Of a DNA stretch of 42,657 nt, positions 1 to 6,757 are shown in pieces. This stretch comes from Roseibacillus sp. (GTDB lineage Bacteria; Verrucomicrobiota; Verrucomicrobiia; Verrucomicrobiales; Akkermansiaceae). Position 1 is the first letter of the stretch. The number at the start of each line of letters is the position of its first letter. The position numbers were made by a program, and so were the translations under genes. Under the pieces are notes generated by a model that saw only the letters and a list, made by a program, of their open reading frames with translations, did not search any database and was not told the origin of the DNA. The DNA lies in the NCBI GenBank assembly GCA_002686085.1, contig NZAC01000020.1, forward strand, positions 1 through 42,657, in the 5' to 3' direction.

Positions 1-78
1 GATGTGGCAGACCGCGTTGGCGGAGGCGGGGGCGGATCGGGCCCCACCACGTATGAGTGGCCGAGCGAAGCGCCCTGA
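1..78 (+). CDS. Possible 3' end of an upstream gene (unrecognised)
   Basis: Reading frame 1 is open from the window edge to a TGA at 76-78. It would give a 25-residue tail with a run of six glycines and then an acidic, proline-containing end. It matches no family I recognise. Another frame is also open across this short stretch (2 to 139), so this may not be coding. The convergent SDR gene ends 57 bases further on. Confidence 0.2.
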   Translation, partial: DVADRVGGGGGGSGPTTYEWPSEAP

Positions 79-135
79 CCAAAAGGAGCAACGACTCATC
101 CGCAAGGACGGTCATCGCAGCGGCTGGAGCCTCTC

Positions 136-852
136 CTAGACGGTCTGGTCGGTGGAGCGCAGGATGATGTCTCCAATTTCAACATGAGAAGGGGCTTCCA
201 GAATGTGGAGAACAGCGCGTGCGATGTCCTCGGCCGCAAGCATTCTGGTGTTTTTGCGCAGGGCGGCCAAGTCGCCTTCGCGGTCACGGAAATAGTCGTT
301 TACCAAGGGCGTATCCACGAACCCGGGAGAGACCGAGCCCACCTGGTGAGGGAGGCCGGCAGCTTTCAATTCGGACCGCATTGATTCCGTGAGACCCTTG
401 ACCGCGAATTTCGTGGGGGCATAAAATCCCCCGGTCGGCGGAACCCGGTGCCCGCTGAGGGAGGATACGTTGACGATACGCCCGCCTTCAGGCGCCATCA
501 TCTTGAGAGCCTCCTGGCTGCAGACCGCAAGCCCCCGCACGTTGACTTCCCACATTTCGTCCCAATCGGCCACCTTGCCTTCGAGCAAGCTGGAGAGATA
601 GGCAATCCCTGCATTGTTTACCAGAATGTCGATGGAGGGGACTGCTTGTTTCAGAATTTCGAAGGCGTGGGCAATGCGGGCTGGCTGCCGGAGGTCGCAT
701 GAGATTGGAAAAGCTGCCTCGGGGATTTTTCCAATATGGCGACAAAGCCCGAAGACCCGAACTCCCTTGTCCAGAAGGCTCTCGGTGATGGCGTGGCCTA
801 TCCCGCTCGAGGCCCCGGTGACAACCGCGACCTTTCCATTCAAAGAATCCAT
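136..852 (-). CDS. SDR-family NAD(P)-dependent oxidoreductase
   Basis: A 238-residue classical short-chain dehydrogenase/reductase, a cytoplasmic Rossmann-fold enzyme that oxidises or reduces an alcohol/carbonyl substrate with NAD(P). Visible motifs are the cofactor loop TGASSGIG (residues 12-19), NNAG (79-82), the catalytic serine around 131 in NVSSLSG, and the YxxxK pair Y144/K148 in FYAPTKFAVKG. The PGFVDTPL segment after it is also typical. Length is normal for the family and the ATG at 852 gives a complete N-terminus. The substrate cannot be told from sequence. It is transcribed away from trpS, with about 150 bases between the two start codons. Confidence 0.93.
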   Translation of the reverse strand: MDSLNGKVAVVTGASSGIGHAITESLLDKGVRVFGLCRHIGKIPEAAFPISCDLRQPARIAHAFEILKQAVPSIDILVNNAGIAYLSSLLEGKVADWDEMWEVNVRGLAVCSQEALKMMAPEGGRIVNVSSLSGHRVPPTGGFYAPTKFAVKGLTESMRSELKAAGLPHQVGSVSPGFVDTPLVNDYFRDREGDLAALRKNTRMLAAEDIARAVLHILEAPSHVEIGDIILRSTDQTV

Positions 853-1003
853 GGAGAGAGAAGAGCAGAGCAGGGATTGGAGAGTCGAGTCGTAAGAATG
901 CCATTCCGCGATGGTAAGTCATTCACGAGGGGCCTCCTGGAAGAGTTCCGGACAGGGGCCTCGCTTCTTGCTTCCGGGATGGGGGAGGCGTAAACATGCC
1001 CGC

Positions 1004-1969
1004 ATGCGGACATTAACGGGCCTGCAGCCAAGCGGAACTTTGCACGTTGGAAACTACTTCGGAGCTATGCGGCCGGCAGTACAGTTGCAGGAGGAGGGGG
1101 AGGCATACTATTTCATAGCCGACTATCATGCTATGACCACCACACATGATTCTGGCGAGCTGCGTGCCAACGTTGGCGGAGTGGCGCTGGATTTCCTTGC
1201 TTGTGGACTTGATCCTGAGAAAGCGGTCTTCTGGAGGCAAAGTGATATCCCCGAGGTCTGTGAGCTGGCATGGATCCTCTCCACAGTGTGTCCCATGGGG
1301 CTGCTGCAACGTTGTCACTCCTATAAGGACAAGGTTTCGCAGGGAGTTGCTGCGAGCCACGCCTTATTCGCCTATCCGGTTTTGATGGCTGCGGATATCC
1401 TTCTCTTTGACTCAGATCGGGTTCCGGTTGGAGAGGACCAGAAGCAGCACCTTGAGGTTACCAGAGATCTGGTCACTAAAATCAATGAGAATTACGGGGA
1501 AGAAACCCTGGTTCTTCCAGAAGCGGTCATTCCTGATGCCGTTGCCAAAGTGCCGGGACTGGATGGCCAGAAGATGAGCAAGAGCTATAACAATACCCTG
1601 CCAATTTTTGGTGAGGAGAAAGCCCTGCGAAAAAAGGTAATGAGAATCGTTACGGACTCAGCCGCGGTCGAGGACCCCAAGCCCGTCGAGGGCTCAGTCA
1701 TACTCGATCTCTTCAAGCTTTTTGCGACCAAGGAGGAATACTCCCAGATGGTTGCGGACCATCAGGCGGGGGGAATTGGCTATGGTGATTTTAAGAAACG
1801 CCTTTGGGAATCCTACTGGAACTTTTTCGCTCCCATGCGGGAGCGTCGGCAGGAGCTGGTCGACGATCCTGGTTACGTTGACAAGGTTCTCAAGGAAGGG
1901 GCAGGCCGGGCCCGGGAGCAGGCGAGGACGGTACTCGATCGTGTGCGCCGGGCAGTTGGACTCCATTGA
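1004..1969 (+). CDS. trpS: Tryptophan--tRNA ligase
   Basis: Class I aminoacyl-tRNA synthetase that charges tRNA-Trp with tryptophan in the cytoplasm. From the ATG at 1004 the product has 321 residues, close to the family norm. The start is chosen because the protein then opens with the usual MRTLTGLQPSGTLHVGNYFGA block; the HIGH-like signature is HVGN at residues 14-17. The frame is open back to 911, but the extra 31 residues look non-coding. The second signature, KMSKS in DGQKMSKSYNN, is at 190-194. A purine-rich GGGGGAGG at 981-988 lies rather far (about 15 bases) upstream of this start. Confidence 0.96.
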   Translation: MRTLTGLQPSGTLHVGNYFGAMRPAVQLQEEGEAYYFIADYHAMTTTHDSGELRANVGGVALDFLACGLDPEKAVFWRQSDIPEVCELAWILSTVCPMGLLQRCHSYKDKVSQGVAASHALFAYPVLMAADILLFDSDRVPVGEDQKQHLEVTRDLVTKINENYGEETLVLPEAVIPDAVAKVPGLDGQKMSKSYNNTLPIFGEEKALRKKVMRIVTDSAAVEDPKPVEGSVILDLFKLFATKEEYSQMVADHQAGGIGYGDFKKRLWESYWNFFAPMRERRQELVDDPGYVDKVLKEGAGRAREQARTVLDRVRRAVGLH

Positions 1970-2106
1970 GGTCCATGGCGTAAAGGTGTCCTAGGCCTCG
2001 GCGGGCACAAGCAGCAGGAGCAGCATTGGGCATGGGTATACGGGGAAAGAAATACAATTCCATGGGTTTGAGCATTCGCCTCGTCTTGATCTTTTGAGTT
2101 TGACCC

Positions 2107-2400
2107 TTGGGGCGATTCAGCGGAAAATACTCAGTACTAATTAACGAAAGCGGACAGGTGGAAAGCGATTTACTGCACACAGAAAAGATTCTTGCGGACC
2201 GGAAAGTGTTCTTCCTCGATTTGAAGGAAAATGCCCGGGGAAAAGTGGTGAAGATTACGGAGGATGTGTCCGGAAACAGGGACACAATAATGGTGCCTGC
2301 TGAAATCCTTGGCGATTTCATTGGGGCTCTCCAAGATATTCAAGCTACTTCCGATGGAGAATCGGATGGAGAATCAGACGGAGAGTCGGATTCCGAGTAG
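2107..2400 (+). CDS. PUR-family (DUF3276-like) nucleic-acid-binding protein
   Basis: A 97-residue protein whose middle (about residues 22-75, LHTEKILADRKVFFLDLKEN followed by GKVVKITEDVSGNRDTIMVP) matches the bacterial PUR-alpha-like DUF3276 family. These are small proteins with a PUR fold; the Borrelia member binds DNA and RNA. An in-frame stop at 2101-2103 leaves TTG at 2107 as the only reasonable start, with no clear ribosome-binding site before it. The C-terminus is a run of Ser-Asp-Gly-Glu repeats. It ends 14 bases before the convergent trmL. The family assignment is fairly secure; the cellular role is unknown. Confidence 0.82.
   Translation: MGRFSGKYSVLINESGQVESDLLHTEKILADRKVFFLDLKENARGKVVKITEDVSGNRDTIMVPAEILGDFIGALQDIQATSDGESDGESDGESDSE
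2350..2397 (+). repeat. 12-base tandem repeat encoding an acidic SDGE tail
   Basis: Four successive 12-base units, the last one degenerate, encode SDGE-SDGE-SDGE-SDSE at the very end of the PUR-like protein. The unit is a multiple of three, so gain or loss of copies would alter only the length of the acidic tail. Confidence 0.85.
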
Positions 2401-2414
2401 GCCGGCGAGCTTGC

Positions 2415-2864
2415 TTATTGCACCTGCCTCATGCCCTCGTAAAGGGCCACAGCTGCTGCCGTCGAGAGATTTAACGATCTGGTTCCATCCGGCGCCATAG
2501 GGATTCGCAGAAGGCGATCCGGAAACTCGGCAAGAACGGACTCGGGCAGCCCTCGGGTTTCGCATCCGCATACGAGGTAGTCTTCTCGCTTGAAGGCAAT
2601 ATCCCAATGGGCGGTAGTCCCCTTGGTTGTGAGAAACCAAACTTGTTCCGGAGAGGCCTTGCCGAGCAGCTCCTTGAGAGAGTCCCAGACTCTCACCTCA
2701 ACGTCCTTCCAATAGTCCAAGCCCGCCCGGCGCACTTGCTTGTCGTCCAGAGAAAATCCAAGTGGCTTAACTAGGTGGAGAGTGGATCCAGTAGCAAGGC
2801 AGAGCCGGCCCGCGGCTCCGGCATTGTGCGGGATCTCGGGTGCGACAAGGACGAGATTAAACAT
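2415..2864 (-). CDS. trmL: tRNA (cytidine/uridine-34-2'-O)-methyltransferase
   Basis: A 149-residue SPOUT-class RNA methyltransferase of the TrmL/YibK type, which 2'-O-methylates the wobble nucleotide of certain leucine tRNAs using S-adenosylmethionine. The protein begins FNLVLVAPEIPHNAGAAGRL, matching motif 1 (usually PEIPxNTGNxxRLC). The knot-forming motifs GCETRGLPESVL and RSLNLSTAAAVALYE are present near the C-terminus. Length is normal and the ATG at 2864 is unambiguous. It lies downstream of rpmA on the same strand, but a terminator at 2914-2939 separates them. It therefore needs its own promoter in about 50 bases, or read-through. Confidence 0.95.
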   Translation of the reverse strand: MFNLVLVAPEIPHNAGAAGRLCLATGSTLHLVKPLGFSLDDKQVRRAGLDYWKDVEVRVWDSLKELLGKASPEQVWFLTTKGTTAHWDIAFKREDYLVCGCETRGLPESVLAEFPDRLLRIPMAPDGTRSLNLSTAAAVALYEGMRQVQ

Positions 2865-2913
2865 TTTGGCGGTAATTGGAGAAACGTATCCTCAGCAGGA
2901 TGAGCCACAAAAG

Positions 2914-2939
2914 AAAAGCGACCCCCTTGAGAGGTCGCT
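2914..2939 (-). terminator. Rho-independent terminator of rplU-rpmA
   Basis: On the minus strand AGCGACC and GGTCGCT (2939-2933 and 2923-2917) form a perfect 7-base-pair stem with a 9-base loop. The stem is followed directly by TTTCTTTTG. It sits 34 bases after the rpmA stop codon. Confidence 0.85.
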
Positions 2940-2972
2940 GTGATGCCCCATAGGGCGGCGCAGAAATTTCGT

Positions 2973-3227
2973 CTAGACCGCTGTGGGTTCCGCGACATTT
3001 ACGCGGCGTCCTTTGCGGTCGAAATAGACACTGCCGTCAACCAGGGCGAAAATCGTATGATCGCGTCCCAAGCCCACGTTCTCTCCGGGGTGCCACTTGG
3101 TTCCGCGCTGCCGGATAATGATATTGCCGGCAACGACAGCCTCTCCTCCAAACTTTTTAACTCCCAGTCGCTTGCTGCGGGAGTCGCGTCCGTTCTTGAC
3201 CGATCCTTGTCCTTTCTTGTGAGCCAT
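2973..3227 (-). CDS. rpmA: 50S ribosomal protein L27
   Basis: An 84-residue L27 of the large ribosomal subunit, whose N-terminus reaches toward the peptidyl-transferase centre. It begins [16 protein letters not shown] and continues with [12 protein letters not shown] and [20 protein letters not shown], all family landmarks. The N-terminus is the short form and does not have the cleavable extension seen in Firmicutes. The frame is open far upstream, but the ATG at 3227 gives the exact family start and is preceded by an AGGA purine tract. It is 31 bases downstream of rplU in the usual L21-L27 operon. Confidence 0.98.
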   Translation of the reverse strand: MAHKKGQGSVKNGRDSRSKRLGVKKFGGEAVVAGNIIIRQRGTKWHPGENVGLGRDHTIFALVDGSVYFDRKGRRVNVAEPTAV

Positions 3228-3258
3228 GGAATCCTGAGTGTGTAATTCTGGAAAATAG

Positions 3259-3573
3259 TTACCCTGCGATGCCGGTAATTTCAACTTTCGTAAGAGCTCT
3301 CCGATATCCCTTGGTTTTGTGATGTCCCTTACGGCGCTTGAACTTGAAGGCGACGCCCTTGGGTCCGCGGAATTGATCGAGAACCTTCGCGGTGACTGCC
3401 GCACCTTCCACGAAGGGAGTTCCAACCGTGGTTGCTGAACCGTCATTGACGAGGAGAACCTCAGCAAACTGGACCTCGCCATCGACTTCGCCATCGAGCT
3501 TTTCAATATCGAGTGTGTCGCCCTCTTGGACGCGATACTGTTTGCCGCCGGTCTTGAATACTGCGTAGGCCAT
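3259..3573 (-). CDS. rplU: 50S ribosomal protein L21
   Basis: A 104-residue L21, which binds 23S rRNA in the large subunit. It starts [19 protein letters not shown] and carries the C-terminal basic block [20 protein letters not shown] typical of the family. It is the first gene of the rplU-rpmA operon. Its start faces away from tsaE, with 125 bases between the two start codons that must hold both promoters; I could not pick out a convincing -35/-10 pair there. Confidence 0.98.
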   Translation of the reverse strand: MAYAVFKTGGKQYRVQEGDTLDIEKLDGEVDGEVQFAEVLLVNDGSATTVGTPFVEGAAVTAKVLDQFRGPKGVAFKFKRRKGHHKTKGYRRALTKVEITGIAG

Positions 3574-3698
3574 TGTGTTTAGGGGACGAGATAGAGTTGC
3601 CGCGCCACAGGTGAAGCGGGCGGGGAATTCACCACAGGCTTACCGGGGGAGCAAGAAATTTTTGCCAAAGCCGCAGGAGGGAGGCAGAGTGCCAAGGT

Positions 3699-4124
3699 AT
3701 GGATTTCCCTCGAAAATGCGATAATCCCGTCGAAATGCGTGCACTGGGTCATGAACTGGCGCAGGAAGTGGAGCCTGGGCAGGTAATTGGGCTGGATGGC
3801 GATCTGGGAGCCGGAAAGACGGAATTCGTTAAGGGTCTCGCTGCCGGAATGGGTTATGAGGGGCTGGCCACCAGTCCTACCTTTACCCTGCTGCACGAAT
3901 ACGCTTCAGGAAAGCGAGTCCTGTATCATCTCGATTTCTACCGGGTAGAAGGCGAGCAGGAGATTCTTGCTCTCGGGTGGGATGAGCTTCTGGAGGACCC
4001 AGCGGGAGTGGTCGTGGTAGAGTGGGCTGGTAAATTTGCCGAATTACTTCCTCCCGGGGCGCTGAGGCTCCACTTGGATCTGGCCTCTGAGAGCGGCCGT
4101 CGGATCCTGCGGCAAGCTTCGTGA
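3699..4124 (+). CDS. tsaE: tRNA threonylcarbamoyladenosine biosynthesis ATPase TsaE
   Basis: A 141-residue P-loop ATPase that works with TsaB and TsaD in making the t6A modification at position 37 of ANN-decoding tRNAs. The Walker A motif GDLGAGKT is at residues 34-41. It is followed by the family blocks SPTFTLLHEY, LYHLDFYRV and VVVVEWAGKF. Length is normal. The ATG at 3699 gives a full N-terminal helix, with a purine-rich GGAGGGAGG stretch about 15-20 bases upstream. Its last 81 bases overlap the end of a small lipoprotein gene on the other strand. Confidence 0.95.
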   Translation: MDFPRKCDNPVEMRALGHELAQEVEPGQVIGLDGDLGAGKTEFVKGLAAGMGYEGLATSPTFTLLHEYASGKRVLYHLDFYRVEGEQEILALGWDELLEDPAGVVVVEWAGKFAELLPPGALRLHLDLASESGRRILRQAS

Positions 4125-4334
4125 TAATCGGGCTGCCTCGGAATGCTTCAGGGCGAGGCCATGACTTCGGAAGGATTCGGCCGTGGCCGGCGGCACCTGC
4201 TCGTCGACATCGGTGACCGTGCGCACGCCGGCCTGCATCAGTCGGACAGGAGCCTGAATGAGCCTCCCTGCAAGGGTGCAGGAGGAGAGGCTGGGAACGG
4301 TGAGCAGAAGAGCGAATAGAATGATGTGTTTCAT
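4044..4334 (-). CDS. Small putative lipoprotein, function unknown
   Basis: A 96-residue product beginning MKHIILFALLLTVPSLSSCT. This is a short basic start, a hydrophobic core and a lipobox (LSSC, Cys19), so it should be lipidated and anchored in the envelope. The remaining 77 residues are polar and basic, with no family I recognise. It lies 92 bases downstream of the two selenoprotein genes on the same strand and may be the last gene of that operon. Its 3' end overlaps the tsaE coding sequence antisense by 81 bases. The signal sequence is the main evidence that it is real. Confidence 0.6.
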   Translation of the reverse strand: MKHIILFALLLTVPSLSSCTLAGRLIQAPVRLMQAGVRTVTDVDEQVPPATAESFRSHGLALKHSEAARLSRSLPQDPTAALRGQIQVEPQRPGRK

Positions 4335-4426
4335 GAGATAGCGATGAAAGGTGCGAAAAAATCGGGTGGACCAGGATGGGGGAGGGCTGGTTGGCGCGAT
4401 AGATTCCGCGCTCTTGGATCCCGGTG

Positions 4427-5149
4427 CTAGGTTTCCTCTTTGGTGAGCTCGGCGGCCTTCGCGAATACCTCACCTTTCCCTTCTGCGACGATTTTGCCGT
4501 CCTTGCTGAGGAGTTTGTAATTCGGGACCGCACGAGGCATATAGTCCTCAAATCCACCCTCATTAAGTTTGTCCATCATGACGGTCGGCCAGGGAAATCC
4601 TTCTTTCGCCGCCCAAGTCTCGGCGGCTTTCTTGTCCCGGTCGAGGCTGACATGGATCATCTCGACAGCAGGATTGTTTGCGATCTCGGCTTGGTATTGC
4701 TTCACCAACTGTGGAGCAGAAGTGCGGCAGGGCGGTCACCAACTCGCCGAAAAATACACGATGTAATAGTCGGGAGTCTTGGTGAGCTTATGCCCGACAA
4801 AGTTCTCTCCCTCAATCTTGGAAAGCACTCCTTCCTGCGCCAGATTCTTACCTATTTTATTGCCCTGCGGGGCGTTGTCGCCTCCTTCGCCGTCACTCGC
4901 AGCTAGAAGGATTTTGTGACCTTCTTTTTTAAGAAAATTCCGGTCTTCTTCCGAAAGGAGGCTGATTTTGAAAGTCCTTAGCTTCCCGCCCTCCATGAGA
5001 ACGGTGACTGTTTTCGCCGTCTCACTCAGGTCGCGCAGTTCTCCTTCAAAAGTTTGGGAGCCATCGGCGCTGGTCCACGTCCGGGCGGCGAGGGGTCCTT
5101 GGCCAACAAGTGCCAAAGAGGCAGCGAATAGTAATATTTTTGGGTTCAT
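4427..5149 (-). CDS. Exported SHD1-thioredoxin-like selenoprotein (UPPC), UGA at 4736-4738 read as Sec
   Basis: A 240-residue exported protein if the in-frame UGA is read as selenocysteine. It has a signal peptide (MNPKILLFAASLALVGQG, cleaved near residue 22), an SHD1-like beta domain (about 23-76, RTWTSADGSQTFEGEL onward) and a nucleoredoxin/TlpA-like thioredoxin domain (about 120-240). The active site reads YFSASW-U138-P-P-C141-RTSAPQLV, where the family has WCxxC. After the UGA the frame continues with HVSLDRDKKAAETWA and KEGFPWP, typical thioredoxin-fold sequence, to a TAG stop. A SECIS-like hairpin follows the UGA. The ATG at 5149 is preferred over an in-frame ATG at 5191 because it opens the signal peptide directly; neither has a clear Shine-Dalgarno. 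Likely role: thiol/disulfide exchange in the periplasm. It lies 58 bases downstream of its paralogue. Confidence 0.88.
4700..4716 (-). promoter_or_regulatory. SECIS-like hairpin of the UPPC selenoprotein
   Basis: Read on the minus strand, counting the U of UGA as 1, nucleotides 23-39 fold as CUCCAC / AGUUG / GUGAAG. There are five pairs with one C-A mismatch, closing a five-base loop whose second base is G. Bacterial SECIS elements are short hairpins at about this distance from UGA, with a G in the first two loop positions. An identical loop at the identical distance occurs in the neighbouring gene. Confidence 0.7.
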
Positions 5150-5207
5150 CAGAGTCGGGGAAACGAAGAATACGCTTAACGGAAGCGTCATCGGAGGAGA
5201 AAAAATG

Positions 5208-5822
5208 TCAATTTTTTAGGGAAATAGTCGCAAAGGCCTCGCCCTCGTCCTTGGTGAGAACGCTGCCCGCGCTGTCCACGAGCCGCACCTCACCAGGCCA
5301 AGCGTCATACTGGGCGAGCCCTGCCCGCTCAAGGTCGGAAAAGAGAATAGTAGGCCATGTAAACCCCTCTTGCCGAGCCCATGTAAGAGCATCCGCTTCG
5401 ACTTCATCGCAACTAACGTGGACCAGTGCCACCTCAGGGTTTGTTGCGATTTGACTTTGGTATTTCTCCAGCAACTCTGGAGCGTGTACTCGGCAGGGGC
5501 CTCAAGTGCTTCCACTAAAATTGAGGAGATAATACCGGGGCGCCTTGGGCAGATCTGCTTGAACGTAATCGCCCCGGACGAGGTAATTTGTCAGGCCAAG
5601 AAGCTTGCTGCCGAACGTCTGTGCCTTGAGGGCGGCGACGATTTCAGGGGCAGGTGCCGGTGGGCGCTCCTGCAGTCCCTTGGGCCGGCTAGTATTGAAA
5701 GGCGGTCCTGTCTCTTTGCAGGAGACAAGCATCACGAGGCTTGTCATGCCCACGAGGAGCAGGCGCCACCGACTGACGGACTGAAAAGGCAGGGTATTCA
5801 AGGCCATGGAGGGGGGGAGCAT
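5208..5822 (-). CDS. Thioredoxin-like selenolipoprotein (UGPC), UGA at 5502-5504 read as Sec
   Basis: A 204-residue product if the in-frame UGA is decoded as selenocysteine. The N-terminus carries a hydrophobic stretch ending in a lipobox (LVSC, Cys35), then a proline-rich linker and a nucleoredoxin/TlpA-like thioredoxin domain (about 92-204). The redox site reads NFSGST-U107-G-P-C110-RVHAPELLEKY and continues with HVSCDEVEADALTWARQEGF. It is a paralogue of the downstream UPPC protein but lacks the SHD1-like domain. The final TGA at 5208-5210 coincides with the end of the fold and is taken as a true stop. Start may be the ATG at 5822 or 5807. The gene begins 14 bases after the hydrolase-like gene, so they should be co-transcribed. 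Confidence 0.87.
5466..5482 (-). promoter_or_regulatory. SECIS-like hairpin of the UGPC selenoprotein
   Basis: On the minus strand, nucleotides 23-39 counted from the U of UGA form a perfect 6-base-pair stem, CUCCAG / CUGGAG, around the loop AGUUG. Placement, stem length and loop agree with the element in the downstream gene. The loop-closing pair is G-C here and C-G there, a compensatory change. Confidence 0.78.
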
Positions 5823-5836
5823 GAGTAAAGTGACTT

Positions 5837-6757
5837 TCAGGGTTCTTCGTCGGACGGGCTGGCGGGCTCCCAGAGGTCCTTCAAGAATCCTCGGAGAAGG
5901 CCCCAGGATCGCTTGTCTGCCTCAGGGCTGTAAGCCTGGGGAATCCGGAACTTTTCGCCAACCATGTCGGCGTTCGGAACGGTGAAGCTTTGCATCGCAT
6001 CGGGGAAGGGAATGATTACGAGGTCAGTTTTTACGCTCGCCATTTCGTTGCGAAATGCCTCTACCTTGCCCTTTCTGAGGTGGACGTAGGGGTCCTCGAG
6101 GGCGTTACAGACCATGACCTTTGCGGTTGCCTTCCGGATAGGGGGCTGAGAGGGCACTACATTAAATAAGGGATGAAACGCGATCACCGCCCCGAGCCCG
6201 CGCATTCCGTTCCTCGCCATCTGAAGACAGACGTCTCCTCCGCTTCCGTATCCTACGGCGGCGATCTTAGCCCCATCTACCTCTGGTCGCTCTCTGAGAA
6301 ACTTGAGGTGGGCGAGCACCCTGGCGTTCATTTCGCGTTGGTTTGCCTTGAGAGCCCCATCGAGCTTTACAGCGGTCTTTGGGTCGTGCGCTTTCTGTCC
6401 GTTTCCATATACGTCCATTGCCAGCGCGGCGTAGCCTAGTTGGGCGAGCATCTCCGCCCTCATGCGGACGTAGTCGTTATGCCCCCACCATTCTGGACAG
6501 ACCAGAATGCCAGGGTAAGGCCCGGCTGTCTTTGTTGCCGGAAGGGCGAGGTAGGCTTTGGCTACGATCGCTCCAGCAGTGAAGGTTACTTCTTCAGAGG
6601 TATAACCAGGCCCACCATTTCCGGCAGGTTCACGCACGGCGTCTTCACTCTGTGCTGGAGGGGACCCTGGATCATCTTCCCGAGCTGCGCCCTGTCCGAG
6701 AAGGGCGACAATAGCTGTAACCGTGGTGAGAGCTTTCAGAAGAAAGTCAGGGGTCAT
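5837..6757 (-). CDS. Exported dienelactone-hydrolase-like protein with degenerate catalytic triad
   Basis: A 306-residue alpha/beta-hydrolase-fold protein of the dienelactone hydrolase family. It has a signal peptide if started at the ATG at 6757 (MTPDFLLKALTTVTAIVALL); the frame is open to 6793. The fold is clear: GILVCPEWWGHNDYVR, GYAALAMDVYGNG and KIAAVGYGSGG. The catalytic residues look lost. The nucleophile elbow, normally GxCxGG, is GYGSGG with Gly at the nucleophile (residue 171 from the chosen start), and the usual KHSF histidine is Gln256 in AMQSFTVP. Only the aspartate (in ALEDPYVH) is retained. It may bind rather than hydrolyse a ligand. It is the first gene of the selenoprotein operon, 14 bases ahead of the next start. 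Confidence 0.85.
   Translation of the reverse strand: MTPDFLLKALTTVTAIVALLGQGAAREDDPGSPPAQSEDAVREPAGNGGPGYTSEEVTFTAGAIVAKAYLALPATKTAGPYPGILVCPEWWGHNDYVRMRAEMLAQLGYAALAMDVYGNGQKAHDPKTAVKLDGALKANQREMNARVLAHLKFLRERPEVDGAKIAAVGYGSGGDVCLQMARNGMRGLGAVIAFHPLFNVVPSQPPIRKATAKVMVCNALEDPYVHLRKGKVEAFRNEMASVKTDLVIIPFPDAMQSFTVPNADMVGEKFRIPQAYSPEADKRSWGLLRGFLKDLWEPASPSDEEP

Noticed and set aside
2973-3506. Long 177-residue reading frame covering rpmA and part of rplU
   Set aside because: Only its last 84 residues are protein L27; the rest is the rplU gene read in another frame.
5208-5210. Terminal TGA of the UGPC gene as a further Sec codon
   Set aside because: It coincides with the end of the thioredoxin fold and the downstream frame shows no related sequence, so it is taken as a stop.
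4427-5822. Frameshift, pseudogene or alternative genetic code as the reason for the two in-frame TGAs
   Set aside because: The frame is the same on both sides of each TGA, both TGAs sit on the same catalytic cysteine column, and TGA ends trpS, tsaE, cdd and other intact genes in the window. A general recoding or random decay does not explain this pattern as well as Sec.
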